A stretch of DNA of 64,000 nucleotides from Trichoplax sp. H2 (lineage: Eukaryota > Placozoa > Uniplacotomia > Trichoplacea): positions 124,001 through 188,000 of the forward strand of contig NOWV01000075.1 of the NCBI GenBank assembly GCA_003344405.1. The letters run 5' to 3'. A program made the translations under genes and the position numbers. The notes under the pieces were generated by a model that worked only from the letters and a program-made list of their open reading frames with translations, was not told the origin of the DNA and did not search any database. This document shows positions 60,382-64,000 of the stretch, one piece after another. Position 1 is the first letter of the stretch. Every line of letters starts with the position of its first letter.

Positions 60382-61113
60382 CAGTATTTAGCAGTAGTAC
60401 GGTACTGTACTCTATGCAATCCCATCTTTCAGCTTTCCCTAATAAATCACTAGCAATTCAACATGTCCATCCTGCTTTGCAATTGCAGTGCACCGCAGCA
60501 TTTCTCAAATATCTTTCGCCGTGCTAGATAGTGTTGATGCTAGAACTGATTAATAAGTAGAAACTGTACTCCGATTATACTATACTCGTTCGTGAAGACA
60601 GTACTGTACTTTGCAGTATTTAGCAGTAGTACAGTTACAGTGCTCGATGCAATCCCATCTTTCAGGTTTCCTAATAAAAACACTATCAATTCAACATGTC
60701 AATTCTGCTGTGCAATTGCAGTACACCGCAGCATTTCTCAAATATCTTTCGCCGTGCTAGATAGTGTTGATGCTAGAACTGATTAATAAGTTGAAACTGT
60801 ACTCCGATTATTCTATACTCGTTCGTGTGGAAAGTCATTTGAGATTTCTAAGTGTAATATCAGGATATTTTCCACACATTTTTGTTGTACTGTACTTTGC
60901 AGTATTTAGCAGTAGTACAGTACTGTGCTCTATGCAATCCCATCTTTCAGGTTTCCCTAATAAAAACACTATCAATTCAACATGTCAATTCTGCTGTGCA
61001 ATTGCAGTGCACCGCAGCATTTCTCAAATATCTTTCGCCGTGCTAGATAGTGTTGATGTTAGAACTGATTAATAAGTTGAAACTGTACTCCGATTATACT
61101 ATACTCGCACGTG
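60382..61113. repeat. three tandem 213-214 bp repeats separated by short linkers
   Basis: Units at 60382-60594, 60614-60827 and 60900-61113. Each starts cagtatttagcagtagtac, contains 'gcaatcccatctttcag', 'attcaacatgtc', 'gcaccgcagcatttctcaaa' and 'cgccgtgctagatagtgttg', and ends 'ctatactcg..cgtg'. They are about 95% alike by eye. Linkers of 19 and 72 bp contain 'gtactgtactttg'. The ORFs at 60592-60786 and 60764-61072 are the same repeat read twice, not genes. Confidence 0.95.
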
Positions 61114-61550
61114 AATACTTTGCGTGCTATACTTGAACCTTTAACGTGCAATTTATATATATGTTATACTGTACACGAATCACCACTGGCTCACAGTATT
61201 ATCCTTGATTTAAAGCATTTTTTACTGAAGCTTCACTACAGGATCTGAGACATCGAATGTACATTATACAGTATGATTGAATGAGTCTACTGTGATGGAG
61301 CACTTTTAGCTAACTTCTCTCAAAGATGAAAAAAAGTTAGACTAATTATCCAAAAGTCTTCTTTCTCTGCTTACAGAATAATAAGTGGGTAAAAATTAAC
61401 CGACAGACAACCCATGAAATATTTTTTATTTTTTATTTTATCGCACCATGACAAGTACGACTGGTCAATTAATAAAATTATTACTAAATTGTTTTTTTGA
61501 AAGGCGAGTAGCTGGAGATAATATAACTGGCTAGAAGAACCGTTCGAAAT

Positions 61551-61814
61551 ATGTCAATTTTCAATACCGGAGTCAGGAATTATCCTATAAATTTCTTACA
61601 GTTTAGGCGCACTTTCGTCATAATGAAACGGTACTATTTTAATAATAGTAATAATCATACAGATTTTAAAGAGATCGTATCATTGAAAGCATCATTTTCC
61701 GTTACAGCGGCACACCACGATGTATTAATAAGAAGCACGGGCAAAATAACTTTATACCGAAATACTAGAGATAATGAGGGTCTGATGGTAACTATAGATA
61801 CAACACACAAATGA
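61551..61814 (+). CDS. coding-like open stretch or exon, 87 aa, unknown
   Basis: ATG at 61551 opens 87 codons. The part after TTTCTTACAG (exon would start 61601) to a possible donor GTAACT (after about 61788) reads ...EIVSLKASFSVTAAHHDVLIRSTGKI..., with alternating hydrophobic residues like a beta-rich domain. It could be a short intronless gene, an internal exon or chance; the minus strand is also open here. No family was recognised and no neighbouring exon was identified. Confidence 0.25.
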   Translation: MSIFNTGVRNYPINFLQFRRTFVIMKRYYFNNSNNHTDFKEIVSLKASFSVTAAHHDVLIRSTGKITLYRNTRDNEGLMVTIDTTHK

Positions 61815-64000
61815 CACATTGGGAAGAAACTTCTAGCTGAAACGAAGAAATTATGCCATACCAATACAAAAATAATTTAGTGCAGATAACTTATGGCATT
61901 TTTAAGAGCTAAAAGCTATAATAAGAGCGATTATTTTGAGAACGTCAAGCAGAGTTTGGTACAGTATCGAAATACTTCGAATTCCCTCGACGATATGCAG
62001 CATTTTCGTAAACATTTGCTGGTATTACCGTATTTATTCTTAGTTAACAAATTTAGAAATACATGATATTAAATTTTATAACCCTGTAAGACCGAGGTAG
62101 ATTCTAATGAGTGTCCTAGAACCTACAACATTTGAATGATAGTAGTTTGGCCTCGGTAATACAGTAAGGAAATCACAAATTGCTCGTATATAATATTTTT
62201 CTCGCAAATCAAAATACTGTGTTACACAAAATGGCCACTTTTTCATTTTTGAAATGACGTAAATCATAACCAATATTTAGCAAAATATAGTACAGTAAAT
62301 AAAATCTGACGTTAAAAAAATAATAATGACGGATTTCTTATAAAAATGTACACCGTCAGAATATAAGTACAGTAATCAATTTTGAATCATGTCAGATAAA
62401 GGCTGTGTAGGTAAGATCATCTGGTAATATTAACCGTTAATATTATACGTACACAGTACAAGGGAGAATTAGAACTACTCCCAACACCATCTTAAGTAAC
62501 TTATGTATCTCTAAGTAGTTTTTCAACATTTGCATGTGCGGTATATTAAATTATTACTATGTATGTAATCTATGATAGATCCTCTACAGCAATTTTATAC
62601 TTTATTCTATGTGGCAGCTACAAGAAGAAGCTTCTTGCTGCTAAAATACTTTAGTCATTTATGCACAATTTAGAGCCCGGTTAAGGGAATCGTTTAGTTA
62701 CTGCGTGTTTACTATTTAACAAACAAGATCAAAATCAAATATTTGCCATTATACACATTAAATTTTTTGCCATATTACATGTTAATATATATAAATGACC
62801 TAAGGATATTTTTATAAATAGATTTTTATATTTACTACAATATTAGTCAAGTATTATTGAAGGAGTGGTCAATATTTATAGCTTTTATCTTGAATTCATA
62901 GATGTTTTTTATACCATTTTACAACCATTATATTTACATAATATTTGATACCGTATCTGTTACTCAATTAGCCATCAACATACAATAGGATTACAAGAAT
63001 GTATTTATTAAGCCAGATGTATTATCCAAAGAATCAAGATTAATATTTCCTGTTCGGTTAAGATATTTAAATTGTGGAATAAAATTTATAGATTATCCTA
63101 TCTAGAAGAGGCATAGAAAACAAGAGGGACTATTGTTACTCTCTGTAATCTAAATCATCATCTGATTTTCTTATTACACTTCTTTGCCTACACGTAGATT
63201 ATATCTTCATGTATCCGTTTTAAAAAGCGATAATACTAATTGTGGACTCGTGCACAGAGTAATCGACAATAGATACTGACTACTTTGTTATAATGTTATG
63301 AAAGATCTTACTCCCACTTTTGATCGCGGTTGTCGTCGATATATCATTCTGTTTATAAAGCTATACTAGGATGATTATGTTGGACTACTTTACGGATTTG
63401 GTCAGGTAATTCTTCATGAATAAACTACATTAGTTAGTCAAGTTTATCTCTAAATAATTTAATTAATTAACCATTTAACACTGCCAAAGTTCACAAATTG
63501 ATAATGCTTATTGATAGGTGGATTATCATTGAATATCGTTACACTGTCGCACTAGATCCGTGTATCAGAACAGTGCAAGTCTATTTAGACAACAATAATC
63601 TATTAAATATATGTTGATGCTTACCGAGAAGAGTTTCTTAAATTAGCTATTGATAATTTTTTTCAATGAATAGTTGTTTAATTTTTATTCTTTCTTCCAT
63701 TAAGTTGTGATCGATCCAAAACACCATCTGTATCCATAACTTTAACAGTAATGCGTTTTAAATCACCCATATTATAACTCTATGAATTCGGTTTATCGTT
63801 GTGTTGATGCACAATTACTCAGCATGTGGCAATAACAAAGCGCATTGTTTATAGATGATCTATGTATACATATACGCGTATATTGCATTAGTCTGCATGA
63901 GGTCGACGTAGACGTATAATGAAATATAGCTTGCGATGTGCAAGCTATAGAATTGATCATATGTATTTATAAGGAAACCATTACTCGTAAAATCGTTGTA
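61815..64000. other. AT-rich end of the window, no gene I can support firmly
   Basis: Contains weak exon-like items only. On the plus strand, 63370-63405 (MIMLDYFTDLV, donor GTAATT) joins in phase to 63518-63617 (acceptor TTGATAG, ends TGA), giving a C-terminus-like 44-residue stretch. On the minus strand, ATG at 63770 opens 30 codons (MGDLKRITVKVMDTDGVLDR...) to a stop at 63678. An isolated ATG at about 62389 is followed by a good donor (GTGTAG/GTAAGA). I see no RNA genes or long repeats. Confidence 0.3.

Noticed and set aside
60592-61072. Two similar ORFs of 64 and 102 codons as a gene pair
   Set aside because: They are the same frame through two copies of the 214 bp tandem repeat and have no recognisable domain.

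Overview
The window is animal nuclear DNA: AT-rich, with genes split by mostly short GT-AG introns and long AT-rich spacers. The gene set (an adhesion-type 7TM receptor, RNA polymerase III largest subunit, a RING/two-B-box/filamin/NHL TRIM protein, calcineurin A and the MOF/KAT8 acetyltransferase) is metazoan. Short introns, one gene per roughly 10-13 kb and high AT content suggest an early-branching animal. A placozoan (Trichoplax/Hoilungia type) is my best guess, by inference only. There is no bacterial, plasmid, phage or CRISPR content.

Layout. 1-1.7 kb: spacer, possibly with the first exon of a minus-strand paralogue at the very edge, and a block of short inverted and direct repeats. 1.7-18.3 kb (-): adhesion-GPCR-like gene with a signal-peptide exon, a 7 kb first intron, two similar Cys/Trp-rich ectodomain modules, a 7TM domain and a Ser-rich tail; no GPS motif was found. 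18.3-23.7 kb: spacer. 23.7-32.4 kb (-): complete 39-exon POLR3A model of 1387 aa. It includes one clear AT-AC U12-type intron inside the trigger-loop coding region and one candidate AT-AA U12-type intron before the last exon. 32.5-34.0 kb: palindromic GTAC repeats and a seven-unit minisatellite. 34.0-38.8 kb: spacer. 38.8-41.8 kb (+): four-exon TRIM-NHL gene, 778 aa. 41.8-44.3 kb: spacer with a second dense GTAC block. 44.3-53.2 kb (+): 13-exon calcineurin A catalytic subunit, 493 aa. 55.4-59.9 kb (-): nine-exon KAT8/MOF, 454 aa, convergent with calcineurin. Its 2.1 kb first intron holds a phase-consistent five-exon candidate gene on the same strand. 60.2-61.1 kb: GTAC palindromes and three tandem 214 bp repeats. 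61.1-64.0 kb: AT-rich, with a few coding-like stretches I could not assign.

The genes do not form one pathway. They are housekeeping (POLR3A), chromatin (KAT8), calcium signalling (calcineurin), RNA/ubiquitin regulation (TRIM-NHL) and cell-surface (receptor) genes. Gene models were assembled by eye from conserved protein similarity, splice consensus and reading-phase agreement. The POLR3A, TRIM-NHL, calcineurin and KAT8 models close in frame from ATG to stop; the receptor ectodomain has unresolved joins.
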